DNA of 64,000 bases, taken from NCBI RefSeq assembly GCF_019393635.1, contig NC_057862.1, positions 478,892,669 through 478,956,668 on the forward strand, in the 5' to 3' direction. Position numbers and translations under genes: made by a program. Shown one piece after another: positions 11,986 through 23,869 of this stretch (the first letter of the stretch is position 1; every line of letters starts with the position of its first letter). Source of the DNA: Dromiciops gliroides (lineage: Eukaryota; Chordata; Mammalia; Microbiotheria; Microbiotheriidae). The notes below the pieces were generated by a model. The model worked only from the letters and a program-made list of their open reading frames with translations, was not told where the DNA came from and searched no databases.

Positions 11986-11989
11986 ATGG

Positions 11990-12190
11990 TGTCAGGGATA
12001 GAGATCTGGTCTTCAATTCTGAAAGACATGGGTTCAAATTTATCTCTGCCACACTCTGGCTTTGTGATCCTTGGCAAGTGGTTTACTTTCTATGTGACCC
12101 AGGTAACTTTCTAAGACTATAAATTGCAGAGCAAGTGCTGATCTGCATTGCCATAGAGAATTTCCTTACTCAAAAGTTCCTCATATTATT
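11990..12190 (+). mobile_element. MIR-family CORE-SINE
   Basis: GGTTCAAATTTATC..TGTGATCCTTGGCAAG..TCTAAGACTATAAATTGCAGAGCA..GAGAATTTCCTTAC, the extended CORE-SINE layout seen reversed at 13005-13265. Confidence 0.5.
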
Positions 12191-12284
12191 GATATTATAG
12201 GTGTAGTTCCAAAAATTAGTATGCATAAGCAATGCATATGATAACAACAAAGTAATTCTTGATTTGCATATATTTGTTTGCATT

Positions 12285-12410
12285 GTCTCCCCCATTAGAT
12301 TGTAAGCTCCTTGAGGATAGGTACTGTCTTTTGCCTCTTTTTGAATCCTCAGAGCTTAGCAAAATGTATGTAGTAGGTGCTAAATAAATGTTTATTGATT
12401 GATAATCCTG
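12285..12410 (+). mobile_element. L2 LINE 3' end
   Basis: CCCCCATTAGATTGTAAGCTCCTTGAGG...CTAAATAAATGTTTATTGA is a well-preserved L2 terminus. Confidence 0.75.
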
Positions 12411-12457
12411 ATATGCTTACTATTAAGTCAAGTTATTTAAGGTGCTATAGAAGGAAA

Positions 12458-12862
12458 TGGGCATCCAGGTGGCATGGATAGAGTTCCAGACCTGAAATCA
12501 AGAATATCTGGGTTTGGGGCAGCTAGGTGGCACAGTGGATAGAGCACCGGCCCTGGAGTCAGGAGTACCTGAGTTCAAATCCAGTCTCAGACACTTAACA
12601 CTTACTAGCTTTGTGACCCTGGGCAAGTCACTTAACCCAAATTGCCTCACTTAAAAAATATATCTATCTGGGTTCAAATTTGGTCTCAGACACTTATCAG
12701 CTGTGTGACCCTGGGAAAGTCACTCTGCCCTGTTTGCCTCAGTTTCCCCATCTGTAAAATGAGCTGAAGAAGGAAATGGCAAATCACTCCAGTATTCTTG
12801 CCAAGAAAACCTCAAAAGGAACAAATAAGAGTTGGATGTAATTGAAATGACTGAACAACAAA
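12458..12862 (+). mobile_element. MAR1-type CORE-SINE split by a younger SINE
   Basis: Head at 12458-12514 (GGGCATCCAGGTGGCATGG). The body resumes at 12665 through CTGTAAAATGAGCTGAAG and the ACTGAACAACAA tail. Confidence 0.78.
12515..12664 (+). mobile_element. WSINE1-like SINE nested in MAR1
   Basis: Subfamily I (ATTGCCTCACTT before the tail). TATCTGGGTT is duplicated at 12505 and 12665, within the MAR1 sequence. Confidence 0.88.
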
Positions 12863-13004
12863 CAGAAGGGAACATACGTTAATTTGAATTATAGTATATA
12901 CTTGAAAATAAAGACTAACACTGTATTTCTTTTAACATATTCCATATTCTCTAGAATATAGAAAATTTAAGAATTCATACAGCTCTGGCTTAAAAATCAT
13001 TCTA

Positions 13005-13265
13005 CATTAGTAAGGCTGTAGGGATAGGACCTAGACCTATGATTTCACTGATATAGGGAACTCTCAGGTAAGGAACTACCTTAGGTACCTTTAGGTCGGT
13101 ACCCTCTCTGCCACTTATGGTCTTAGAGAATTGTGTGAGGTGCTGAGAGATTAAATGATTTGTCCAGAGTCACAGAGCCAGTACGTGTCTGAAGCAGGAC
13201 TTGAATCCATGTCTTTGTGGCTTTGAGGGCAGCTTTTTATCAAGTATGCTATACTGCCTATGGTA
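13005..13265 (-). mobile_element. MIR-family CORE-SINE
   Basis: Reversed order: CCTATGATTTCACTGATAT, GTCTTAGAGAATTG, GAGATTAAATGATTTGTCCAGAGTCACAGAGC, GACTTGAATCC, near full length. Confidence 0.55.
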
Positions 13266-14457
13266 AAGCACATAGATATAGTTACATAGATACATATATC
13301 TATATACATATGCACACTAAAATTGTATTTTGATATGTTAAGTGATTGCTCTGAGCCCCAAGTTCCTTGGTCTATGGAATAATGCTTCATGAAAATGGCA
13401 TTCTTGGGAATGTGTTTTGAGAGCTATAGATGACCAGAGGATCATTGTTGCTTTAAAAAAAAAAAATCTGTCTTCTGTCTATCAGGATTGGAAGGGAAAC
13501 ACGTGGTAGTGATTCAATAAATACTTTTCAGTTTGAACTGACAAAAAGAAAATATGGACTTTTAACCACTCCTATGGATAAATAACTGAGGCTATTTAGA
13601 AGACTGGCATAATTTGAGAGACCCATAATTATAGGTGAAGAAGTGGTCTAGGATGGTAGATTTTCCTTTTCTCTAGAGTATCAAGTGTATTATTAACTTT
13701 TTCCCCCTCTGGTATTTTTCCTCTCTCTCCCTTCAAGCTCATTATTTTTATGCAAAGAGAAACATTCTCCTCTTCTTACAGAATTCTCCCCCGAATTTGT
13801 TTTCCTGGTTGTTTTCTTCGAAACTAAAAATAACAGCATATTGTTCCTAGCCCTGTGGACAATGTTTCCAGACAAGGGGAAACCAGAAGGCTTTTATGAC
13901 TCAGGAACATGGAGCTCCCTTGGGCTGAGTCTGTTTTTCTTCTTCTCATCCCTTTAACTTTCCCTGAATCTCCTTTAAAAAAAAGTTTAAAACTTTCCCT
14001 CATAGTTATAGACTTTTCTCTCTAGCCTGTGAGTCTGTCTTTTTTAGGTTTCCTGCTCCTTGTCTGCAATATCTTCCACATTGGCAGGGACATATTTTTG
14101 TATGAGTTTACTCTGAGTAAGATAAACCCATATTAACTAGAGATTTGTGACTTTTATCTCTCAGTGGACAGAGGTGAGGGGGATGCCAGACATATGAAAG
14201 ATTTCAATCTACTTTTGATAAGCTATATTTATACTTAATCATTTTGGGTTTTTTTTATAGGAGAACTCTATTACCTTTAAAATCATTCTGTAAGAATTCC
14301 TTACTAAACATAGCTGGATGAATCAAAATGGAGTGAAAATTACAAATATGTATGTATATATGTGCATGTGTGCACACGTACAGACACACATATACATTTC
14401 AAAGAACTATTTTAACATTAATGTGATCTCTGCCAGAACCTATATCTGGTAGTAAGT
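13266..14457. other. No gene or recognised repeat
   Basis: Includes a low-complexity TATG/ATAG patch (13270-13315) and a GTAT/CACAC patch (14345-14395). Otherwise unassigned. Confidence 0.5.
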
Positions 14458-14470
14458 ATCCTCAAACTTT

Positions 14471-14627
14471 AAATTTTTTTTTTTTTTTTTTTGCTGGGCA
14501 ATGGGGGTTAAGTGACTTGCCCAGGGTCACACAGCTAGTAAGTGTCAAGTGTCTGAGGCCGGATTTGAACTCAGGTCTTCCTGAATCTAAGGCTGGTGCT
14601 TTATCCACTGCGCCACCTAGCTGCCCC
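14471..14627 (-). mobile_element. WSINE1-like SINE
   Basis: Subfamily II. ATCCTCAAACTTT (13 bp) is perfectly duplicated at 14458 and 14628, indicating a fairly young insertion. Confidence 0.9.
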
Positions 14628-14896
14628 ATCCTCAAACTTTTAAAAAATTATTTGGAATCTTATTCACCCAAAGTTGCTACTTTAATATTTTTTACTTAGT
14701 ATAAAAATAAATTAATTTTAATAAGAGTTACTTCCTGGCCATAATCTTTATCCACTTGGGTTAACTATCATCTAGCAGCAGCAGCAAAAGCTAGTCCATT
14801 TCCCACTTAAACAAATCAGCCATGACACTATTAACTGCTTAGACATGAAACAACTACTAGGTAAGAAGGCAAAAGCAAGAATAATTATAACATTTA

Positions 14897-15923
14897 CAAG
14901 TATACTTCTCTTTATTGTGCTTCTCTGACATTGAATTTTTTTACAATTGAAGGTTTGTGGCAATTCTGCATCAAGCAAATCTATCAGAACCATTTTTCCG
15001 ACAACATGCTCACACCATGTCTCTGTATCATATTTTGGTAGTTCTTACAATATTGCAAATTTTTTCATTTTTATTTTATCTGTTATGGTGATCTGTGGTC
15101 ATTGATCTTTGACATTACTATTGTAATTGTTTTGGAGCACCAGAACTGTGCCCATATATAATTGCTAACTTAATCGAAGAATGTGTATATGTTCCGACTG
15201 GTCCACAAAATGGCTGTTCCAGTCTCTCTACCTTTCCTCAGACCTCTTTGTTCCCTGAGACACAACAATATTGAAATCAGATCAATTAATAACGCTACAA
15301 TGGCCTCTAAGAGTTCAAGTAGAAGGAAGAGTCAATTGATGTGGCAAACTGCACTGCTGTTTTCTTTTAAGAAATTGTCACAGAGCAGTGGGGCAGGTAG
15401 GTGGCTCAGTGGATAGAGCACTGGCCCTGGAGTCAGGAGTACCTGAGTTCAAATCCGGCCTCAGACACTTAACACTTACTAGCTGTGTGACCCTGGGCAA
15501 GTCACTTAACCCCAATTGCCTCACTAAAAAAAAATAATAATAAAAATAAATAAATAAATAAATAAAGAGATAATAATAATAATAATAAAAAAGAAATTGC
15601 CACAGCCACCACCCTAATCAGTCAGCAGTCATCAATATCCAGGCAAGACTCTCTATCAACAAAAAGATTACAACCCACTGAAGGCTCAGATGATGATTAG
15701 CAATTTTTTGCAATAAAATATTTTAGAAATAAGGTATATACATTTTTTAGATATATAATAATATTATTATACACTTAATATAGTATACAGTCTATAGTAT
15801 AGTGTAAACAAAACTTTTATATGCACTGGGAAACCAAAAAATGCATGTGACTCACTTTATTGAAATATTTGTTTTATTTTCGTGGTCTGGAATTGAACCT
15901 GCAATATCTGTGAGGTATGCCTG
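14897..15923 (+). mobile_element. Tigger1-like DNA transposon, internally deleted
   Basis: The 5' part (CTTCTCTTTATTGTGCTTC, GAAGGTTTGTGGCAA, TCTGTTATGGTGATCTGTG, GAGACACAACAATATTGAAA) and the 3' part (TTTTATATGCACTGGGAAACC, GTGGTCTGGAATTGAACC, GAGGTATGCCTG) follow the pogo-superfamily Tigger1 termini. Inverted ends are readable as CAAGTATACTTCTC at the left and the reverse of CAGGCATACCTC at the right. The transposase start ATGGCCTCTAAGAGTTC survives at 15300, but nearly the whole transposase frame is missing, giving a MITE-like derivative of about 820 bp without the SINE. A TA precedes the left end; the right TA is not intact. Confidence 0.82.
15384..15590 (+). mobile_element. WSINE1-like SINE nested in the Tigger1-like element
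   Basis: Subfamily I with a long expanded tail of TAA and AAAT repeats. AAGAAATTGTCACAG/AAGAAATTGCCACAG is at 15369 and 15591. Confidence 0.88.
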
Positions 15924-16839
15924 GACTAAATAGAAAACAAAAGCAAAGACAATCAAAATATAACCATCCACCTATAAATTTGTGTCACATTATCTCGCTA
16001 ATGTTCAGAGTGCCCAGAGGGAGAGTGGGTACACACTTATATAAACCTAGCAGCAAAGTACATGAGTTGGGGGGAAAAATCCATGTGCCTAGGATGACTA
16101 ACATCTCTGGACTATGGGTCTTGATGTCTGTGGTTTCCTTGGGGAACAGTCTGCACTCTGTGTGTATCATTTATTCCTCTAATGTTTTTGCTCTTTTACT
16201 GGATGAAGTTGCTTTCTCTGTAGCTGTTAAGGTCTTTCACTTAAGAGCAGCCTTATCCTGAGAGCTACAGAGCTTCACATCTTTGCCCTCTTGACTGAAC
16301 AGTGAGGCAGCCTGAGACCTTGTCAGTAAAAGACAGTTCCCTTTAAACCTGAGATATGAAAAGTTATTCATGCCTTTCTCTAAATAGTCTCTAAGGGTTT
16401 TCCCCCTGTTAAGCCATAGGATGGGAACTGGTAAAAGTAGCCCATTTTGACATGTAATGTGTATCATCCTTCCTCCAAAGCTGCAACTCTTATAGTATGA
16501 CAGTCTTTGTTGGAAATTACATTATAGCCTAGACACTCAGAAAAAAAATGCTGTTGGGCTGAAACTATAGTCTAGTCCCATAAATGGCTGATATGCAAAA
16601 TCACACCTGTTGGTACAAAGCTGGAAGTTGTTTTTCTCTTTCTTTAACAAAGAAAATTAAAAGTAATAGTGCCCCAAATGAGGTTGCCAAATAAACTTAA
16701 TGATATTATAAACTTAATGCATGTAGTTGAATATACTTTTAAACATCCTACACTTGTGCACTTTGGCTGTGTGAAAGTCATTTTAGAAGTTAAAGCTTGC
16801 ATTCATTTTCACTTATTTCTACTGTCATGCATATTTTGC
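15924..16839. other. No gene or recognised repeat
   Basis: The open frame at 15917-16261 starts in the transposon end and shows no known domain. Confidence 0.45.
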
Positions 16840-17240
16840 TGTTTCATTGTGGTATGTGGAGGTGACCCTGGGTTCTTGAAGGTATTGTCAGCAGATTGTA
16901 AACTCTGGCAGACCCCATTAAGTTGGAAAGATTTTTGAACATAGAACTGGCAATGGATTATGTGTCTCTTGTGTGAGGACCAGCCTTGCTAAGTGTGGAG
17001 AGGCTCATCACCAGAAGATTGGCCACCAAGTGATGGATTATTTTGGCTATTGCAACTCATAAAACTATTTATGAAGGCAAGGAGGGGCTGCAGTCTTTGT
17101 TGGTGGAAGGAGTACCCACACATAAAAGTGACTGTATGTCTGGAACAGAAGTTCAAAGTTGCTTAAACAAACCTTTTTCTTGTTTTTATTTGTATATGGA
17201 AATGTTTGTGTTTGTTGATCATTGTTAGGTTAACAATAAA
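16840..17240 (+). mobile_element. Possible RTE/BovB-like 3' region
   Basis: GAGGACCAGCC..GGAGAGGCTCATC..GGCCACCAAG..GGCTATTGCAACTCA..GGTGGAAGGAGTACCCACA resembles marsupial RTE tails I recall, but the match is uncertain. Confidence 0.3.
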
Positions 17241-17765
17241 AAAATAATTTAAAAAAATAACTGCCAACTTTTTTTTTTCCAAAAGTTATTAAAGGTCACT
17301 GCTCTCTCTACCTAGGGACCTTTCTGGCAGTGAACAGTGGTATGCTTGGAAGGCTAATCCACATTGAATAAACACAAATTTTCTTGAGAGTGAAAGAGAC
17401 AGGGACACACACACATATAGGGGGAGGATGAGAGGGAGAGAGAGACAGAGACAAAGGGAGGGAAGGAGGGAAGAAAATGAAATCGAGGGAGAAAGATTTA
17501 ATGAAAACTATCAAGGACAGATTTAATGAAAATTATCAAGGACATGGTCATGTACTCTTTGGGCAATCTCTAGCTCATTATGAACATACAAACCCATCAA
17601 AATGTCTTTTTGGGGGGAGGGGAATATAAGCCTTAATAATAACAATAGAGATGCAAGACACAAACATTCTTAAAAGGAGGATGGAATTGGATATTTCCTG
17701 GGCCCAACTAGGCAGACCTTGACATGAAGTCATGTAGACCTCTCAACTCCTAGCAAAGGAAGAAA

Positions 17766-17809
<44 letters not shown>

Positions 17810-17866
17810 AGGAAAGCTACAGAGACAGAAAAAGAGGGTGAGAGAGAGAAGGAACAAGAATGAGAT

Positions 17867-17932
<66 letters not shown>

Positions 17933-18744
17933 AATGAATTGCTTCTTTGTCTACCAGGTATGGAGAATGGGAGAATGACACTTCTATCTAATACTGACCA
18001 TGTAGCATGTAAATAGCCATTATGCTCTCTGATGTTTCATTCTCTAGGTAAAGAGAAATGATAAGTCAAGAAAACAATGTTTTTGTCAACCAGAAAGGAG
18101 AGAATCAACAGAAAGAGCCACATCAGGGGATTTTCCTTAAACTTTGCCCACTGTACTCTAGGCCCCATCAGCTCCTCTTCCTAAGGATTAAAGGCAGTAC
18201 TGTACATTTTGCTTTGGATGCACCGAGCACCAGAGAAAGTAACATTTCTGCCCTGTCTGCCCTCCCCCACACTTGAGTCAATGTTGATTTTTAATCAAAA
18301 GGGTTCTGCCCTGATTAAAGAAAAGAAAAAGAATAAGAAAGAAAATTTTTTTCAATTTAATTAAAGTGACTCATTGGAGTCTACCTATTGTTATGACTAG
18401 AGCTGAGTGGAGGAAGGGTGATTTGTTATGCCCACATTCTGAACAGCTAAAGAGTAATTCAATGTCAGCTGAGAATTAGAATACTTCCATGAATAGCTAA
18501 AGCAATCGGGTTCCTAACATAGAGATGGAATCATGGATCCTTGAATTACTTAAGTATTTGACAATTCACAAGGAAGACTAAATTTCTGTTTAGTCTCTAA
18601 AGTCTTTGATGGCAAGGATAAATAAATAAACCCAAGAATATAAGGTACTAAGGAAGAAATATGTTATTTAAGAAGAATTGCTGAGAAGACTGGATAGCAT
18701 TTTGGTAGAAAATAATTTTAGATCAACAATTTAAACCATTTACT
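17241..18744. other. Simple repeats and unassigned DNA
   Basis: Contains (GT)n at 17767-17805 and (GA)n at 17871-17927, both near-perfect, and GA-rich flanks from 17390. No gene signal. Confidence 0.6.
17767..17927. repeat. (GT)n followed by (GA)n compound microsatellite
   Basis: About 19 GT units and about 28 GA units, separated by 65 bp of GA-rich sequence. Confidence 0.9.
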
Positions 18745-18810
18745 ACAGGAGATTCCATATGCCTTGTACACAATAGGCACTTAATAAATACTTGTTGAAC
18801 GAATAAGGGC
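18745..18810 (+). mobile_element. L2 LINE 3' terminus, short
   Basis: TGCCTTGTACACAATAGGCACTTAATAAATACTTGTTGAA. Confidence 0.5.
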
Positions 18811-19046
18811 TTTAAATATTTAAAAATCAGAGGAAAATAGAAGGCATTTTATATATGTTTGTGTGTATGTCTATATATCTATATCTCACAAGCATACATG
18901 GGTCCTGATAGAGAGAATAGTATAAAAGACAATTAATTAGTTTTATTGTATAAACATAAAATATTTGTATAAAATCAATGCAGCTAGAATAAAAAGAAAA
19001 TACATGGCCTGGGGGGAAAAGTTTGTACTTTAAAAACTTAGGTAAG

Positions 19047-19178
19047 GGGCAGCTAGGTGGCGCAGTGGATAAAGCACCGGCCCTGGATTCAGGAGTACCT
19101 GAGTTCAAATCTGACCTCAGACACTTGACACTTACTAGCTGTGTGACCCTGGGCAAGTCACTTAACCCCAATTGCCCC

Positions 19179-19210
<32 letters not shown>
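19047..19210 (+). mobile_element. WSINE1-like SINE
   Basis: Subfamily II with a ~30 bp A tail. ACTTAGGTAA at 19037 and ACTCAGGTAA at 19213 form the duplication. Confidence 0.86.
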
Positions 19211-19212
<2 letters not shown>

Positions 19213-19224
19213 AACTCAGGTAAA

Positions 19225-19905
19225 AATCTAACTTTGAAAATCTATAGGAAATCGACACATTTATAACAGTAAGAGCCATTTCCTCAAAGGCTAGTAGTGA
19301 TCAAAGGATATGAACTATCAGTTTTCAAAAGAAGAAATACAGAGTATTAACAGCTACTCATATAATAAAGATTTGCTGACCTCCCATGAAAAAGTGTTAA
19401 AATTACTTAATAATAGGAGTAGATTTGTGAAGATGGTAAAAGATGAAAAATTCATTATTTGCAGCCAGGTAACTAAATAACCTCTAGTGGAACCATGAGT
19501 TGGTCTAATTATTTTGAAAAACAATTTAGAATTACACAGGAAAAGTTATAAAATTGTTCATTCCTTTTATCTAGCAATCTCACTATCATGTTTATACTTC
19601 AAAGAGGTTATTGACAATAAGACAAGACATATCTGTAAATACATGCATGTATGTAGACATATCTGTAAATACATGTGGATACGTACATACATACATATAC
19701 ATGTATACAAGTTGTTTCTAAAGATTAAAGAATGGTTGAACAAATAGTGGTACGTGAATATAATGGAATATTTACCGTAAGAAATGGTGAGTAGGATAAA
19801 ATCAAAGAAATCTAGAATGACTTATGTGGAGTGATACAGAATGGAGAAAACTGAACCAAAAGAAAAACATTCAAAATGACCACAACTTTGGAACTTCAAA
19901 TTGCA
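19225..19905 (+). mobile_element. L1 LINE relic, old
   Basis: Degenerate ORF2 C-terminal sequence: ATTTATAACAGTAAGAGCC, GATCAAAGGATATGAAC, TAGTGGAACCATGAGTTGG, ACAATTTAGAATTAC, then a 3' segment ending near GAATGGAGAAAACTGAACC. Confidence 0.6.
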
Positions 19906-20470
19906 ATAAAGCCCAGATTTAAAAAATGGACAAATTTGGTTCTAAGTTGTATCAAATTCCTCTCTTTAGTAAAAAAAAATAAATTTCTCTTAATCACTCC
20001 TTTGTGCTCTTTTGAACAACTTTGTAGATTGTACATTGTGTGGGGCTAATTATAAGTTTTTGTATGATGTCTTGTAATAATTTTTTCAATTAAAAAGAGT
20101 TCGTCATGATTTAGGATCTGGTTATTTTGGATATGATTGTCCTGCAACAAGGAACCCTTGCAACAGGGAAAATCATCTAGTATGCTTCTGAGAATATCTC
20201 CTAAGTTTACACTTTGAAGAACTGAAGGTAGGGAGCTTTTTATAGGAGACTGAGAGGATTCATCTTTGGAATTCATTATCTGTTTGATCTATCAAAATCT
20301 CAACTTGTTGACATCCATTTATGGTCTGTTTCAAAGCATTTTATAATGATGCTTTTCTTGGGGGAGTGTTAATACGATCGTTAAAATTGTGTTTTTCAAT
20401 GGACATTTTGTAGTATCTTTATTTTCCAAGTAAAGTATTTAGAGTGTCTTAGTTACAAGTCACAACCAAC
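19906..20470. other. No gene or recognised repeat
   Basis: AT-rich; the minus open frame 20046-20276 has no motif. Confidence 0.45.
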
Positions 20471-20481
20471 AATATATTCTT

Positions 20482-20634
20482 TTTTTTTTTTTTTTTTTGG
20501 TGGGGCAATGGGGGTTAAGTGACTTGCCCACAGTCACACAGCTAGTAAGTGTCAAGTGTCTGAGGCCGGATTTGAACTCAGGTACTCCTGAATCCAGGGC
20601 CGGTGCTTTATCCACTGTGCCACCTAGCCGCCCC
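20482..20634 (-). mobile_element. WSINE1-like SINE
   Basis: Subfamily II. AATATATTCTT is duplicated exactly at 20471 and 20635. Confidence 0.89.
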
Positions 20635-20934
20635 AATATATTCTTAAAAGCAAAAAAAAATTTCTTAGCGTTTTGTGAAATATGATATTTCTGAATGTGA
20701 ATGTCTGGAATTACTCTTTGTGAGAATTTCCTCAGACTGTTGCATAGCTCTAACTATACACAAATATTTCTTTTCTATATTCTAGGTTATGTTCTTGATA
20801 GCAATTTATCTCAACCACTTTGTAAACTTTCTTTCTGGTTCTTTTCTAGGAGTATTTCTTTCATTCTTTTCTAATAACTATTTTATTTTCTTCAAAAATC
20901 TGAGTTTTCATCAAGTGTTTTCATTGTATCAGAG

Positions 20935-21290
20935 CCTAGGATTTAGTTATAAGGAATCTTATAAATCATATAGTCCAACACCTTCACTTTTGAGGTCCAG
21001 CAAGTTAAAATTATTTTCTCAATATCACATAGGTAGTAAGTGACAGAGCCAAGATTTGAACCCGGTCTTCTGGGTCAAATCCATTATTCTTTTTTTGTTT
21101 TGTTTTGGTTTTTTTGCAGGACAATGGGGGTTAAGTGACTTGCCCAGGGTCACACAGCTAGTAAGTGTCAAGTGTCTGAGGCCATATTTGAACTCAGGTA
21201 CTCCTGAATCCAGGGCCAGTGCTTTATCCACTGTGCCACCTAGCCGCCCCCTCAAATCCATTATTCTTTCCATGATACCACAATGCTTTT
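20935..21290 (-). mobile_element. MIR3-type SINE split by a younger SINE
   Basis: TTATAAATCATATAGTCCAACACC..CATAGGTAGTAAGTGACAGAGCCAAGATTTGAACCCGG, continuing after 21268. Confidence 0.55.
21092..21251 (-). mobile_element. WSINE1-like SINE nested in MIR3
   Basis: Subfamily II. The 17 bp perfect duplication TCAAATCCATTATTCTT is at 21075 and 21252, the longest in the window. Confidence 0.9.
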
Positions 21291-21599
21291 CCATTCCACA
21301 CCCTTTCATGTAGCATGAAGATTAGGCTTGCATTTCCAACATATAATTAGTGATCACCTTCAGTAGGAAAACAAACATAACACATGCCAAATGGGTCATT
21401 ATAATACATCTTTATCAATTACTTGGGCTTCTAGATGAACCAGCCATATGTACGGTTTTGGAAATGCATGCATTCATGCCTATTCATATTGTTCCTGGGA
21501 AGGTGTTTGGAAAAAATCTGTTCAATTTCTCTTCTCTGTTGATCATTTGTCAGCCACTGCAAAATATATATTTACTTGTTTTCCCTAATTCTTGCTGGA

Positions 21600-21835
21600 A
21601 CATGTACATAATTCAATTCAATTTAACAAGTATTTATGCAGAACATCTATCCAAACTTAGAATAGCAAGCTTTCTGTTAGAAGCTATTTATCAATCAACA
21701 AATATTAATTGGATCATTACTAGGCAACAGATATTGCAATAAGTACCATGGTTGTAAAGAAGTATTTATAATTTAGTTGGGAATATAAGACCCATGAATG
21801 CATGAAAAGTTAACTAATAATACCAGCTAGTATAT
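21600..21835 (-). mobile_element. L2 LINE 3' region, degenerate
   Basis: TCAATTTAACAAGTATTTATGCAG and a second AATCAACAAATATTAATTGG suggest one or two old L2 ends. Confidence 0.4.
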
Positions 21836-22009
21836 AAATTCCCAATGATTGGTAGAGACTAGTGCTATTAGATTTCAATGGAAGGAAACGTATTCTAGAA
21901 AGATAGTGATCAAATGAAAAGAGATCCAAAGGAAAGGATTTTTTCATGTAAACCATTATAAATCTACCTTAGGATGTTAATGTTTCATTTTATATTTGAG
22001 CATTTGTCT

Positions 22010-22240
22010 CATCTTGCCAGATTATACATTCCCTTATATTGCTCACTGATTATTTAATGTGTGTTTATCTATCTGTACCCTGATCCCACCCTCAATCTTC
22101 TTCATATTACTTACACAAAGGAGATTTAAGGTCCAGGACCCTATCATGTATGTTTCTTGTATCTCTTCCAGCAACCCCAGTACCTAACAACACTGAGTAG
22201 ACAGTAGACACTTGGTAAATACTAGTTGAAATTATTTCCA
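22010..22240 (+). mobile_element. L2 LINE 3' end, degenerate
   Basis: TTATCTATCTGTACCCTGATC...CAACCCCAGTACCTAACAAC..ACACTTGGTAAATACTAGTTG. Confidence 0.4.
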
Positions 22241-23229
22241 AGCCGTCCACAAAGAAATATATCCATTTCTTCAGACTCTTCTTTAAAAATGAACTTACCT
22301 CAGTTTTGTTGGATGAAGTCACTGTTTCCTTAATTTCCCCCCTGCTTTTGCACCAATGTCTCATTTCCACCTTAAAACATTTTTTTAATCACTGTTTTGC
22401 TTTCTACCCTCTACTCTGCCATCCAACCTCTGTCACTTCCATATACACATTGGCAATCTATTAGGGCTTTGAATCTCATTGCTTATTTTCATCTTTGATT
22501 GTTGACTTCTACATCCTACTTCCAATCAACAGCATACTGACATGGCCACACTGTCTGCAAAAGTATCTTGAATTCTTGAGGGTATCCTCCCCAAATTACA
22601 TTGATAGAGGGAGGGATGACTGCCTCAGATCAAGGTACTCTCTTTATCCTCACTTCTGAAACTGAGTTCCCACTGGTGCGCACACATTTAATAGTCAGTC
22701 AGTTGACAGAATTAGCTCAAAGTAAAGGCATTTACTGAAAAGGAATAACATGAATAGTAGTAACAAAGCATTCCTGCCATAAACCTAAGGTGCAGTCTTC
22801 TACAAATATAAAGAGTATCACTGGGGAAAAGTACACATAGGGTACACCTGTGGACAGGCATGCCCTGGTATACAGACAACTTATTAGCATAGAGCCCACT
22901 TGAGATTTTGGTACCATTTCTCTAGGCCAGAGCACTCCCTTCTTGTTGGTAGATTCTCAAGTGATCAGTTATAGACCAGAAGTTTGCTTGGTTCATTCAT
23001 CCATTCATTTAAACAGCAACAACAATTTACCAGACAAATTTGTCTTTAATTTTATTATAGGTTGAGATTTTAAGAAAGCATTTTAATCTCATTAGAAATG
23101 TATGTCTAAAAGTATCTTAAAGTGGGCTACTTTAGGGAAGGTTTTTGAAGACAAGTGAGTTGCATAGAAATTCTTATAAAAATCAGAGAGTAACAATGCT
23201 TGTCCTTATCCCTTGATGCAAAGAAGCTA
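22241..23229. other. No gene; possible old L2
   Basis: 22380-22530 has pyrimidine-rich L2-like phrasing. The rest is unassigned. Confidence 0.35.
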
Positions 23230-23580
23230 TTATGGGGTCATTCTTTAACTGGCCATCAACTCCAAACTATGAGGCCATCATCTTCACTCTCTGCCATCCA
23301 GAACCTTGGAGTTCATCCCTGGAATCCTTCTGGGCTCTGATAGATGAGCTTTCACTAGATCTTACCCAAATCCAGGTCTGTTCACTTCCCAGCTATCATC
23401 TCCAAAATATGCCTGGACACATCTCCATCCCCTTTTATGTATTGTCTTCCTCCACTAAAATGTAAATTCCTTGAGGGCAAGGACTGTGTTACTTGTATTT
23501 ATATTCTGAGCACTTAGATCACTTATTTATTTACTGTGTTTATATTCTGAGTCAGTTTCTGGCATATAGTAAGTGTTAGG
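23230..23580 (+). mobile_element. L2 LINE 3' region
   Basis: GCCATCATCTTCACTC..GAACCTTGGAGTTCATC through TAAATTCCTTGAGGGCAAGGACTGTG, ending GGCATATAGTAAGTG. Confidence 0.55.
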
Positions 23581-23582
23581 TC

Positions 23583-23805
23583 CATGCTGGACTTGGAGTC
23601 AGGAAAGTTCATCTTTCCTGAGTTCAAATCTGACTTCAGACATTTACTAGCTATGTGACCCTAGGCAAATCAGTTAGCCTTGTTTGCCATAATTTCCCCA
23701 TCTGTAAAATGAGCTGGAGAAGGAAATGGCAAACAACTTCAGTGTCATTGCCAAGAAAATCCCAAATGGGATCAGGGATAGTCAGATGTGACTGACAATG
23801 ACTGG
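23583..23805 (+). mobile_element. MAR1-type CORE-SINE
   Basis: GCTGGACTTGGAGTCAGG, ACTAGCTATGTGACCCTAGG, CTGTAAAATGAGCTGGAGAAGG, AAATCCCAAATGGGATC, tail ATGTGACTGACAATGACTG. Confidence 0.75.
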
Positions 23806-23869
23806 AGAGTAATATATCTGGGGACATAATTTCTAGAAGGTTGTATTAAAAAGTATATATATATCAAAA

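Noticed and set aside
15917..16261. A 114-codon frame directly after the Tigger1-like element as transposase.
   Set aside because: It begins at the very end of the transposon and runs into flanking DNA; no transposase motif is present.
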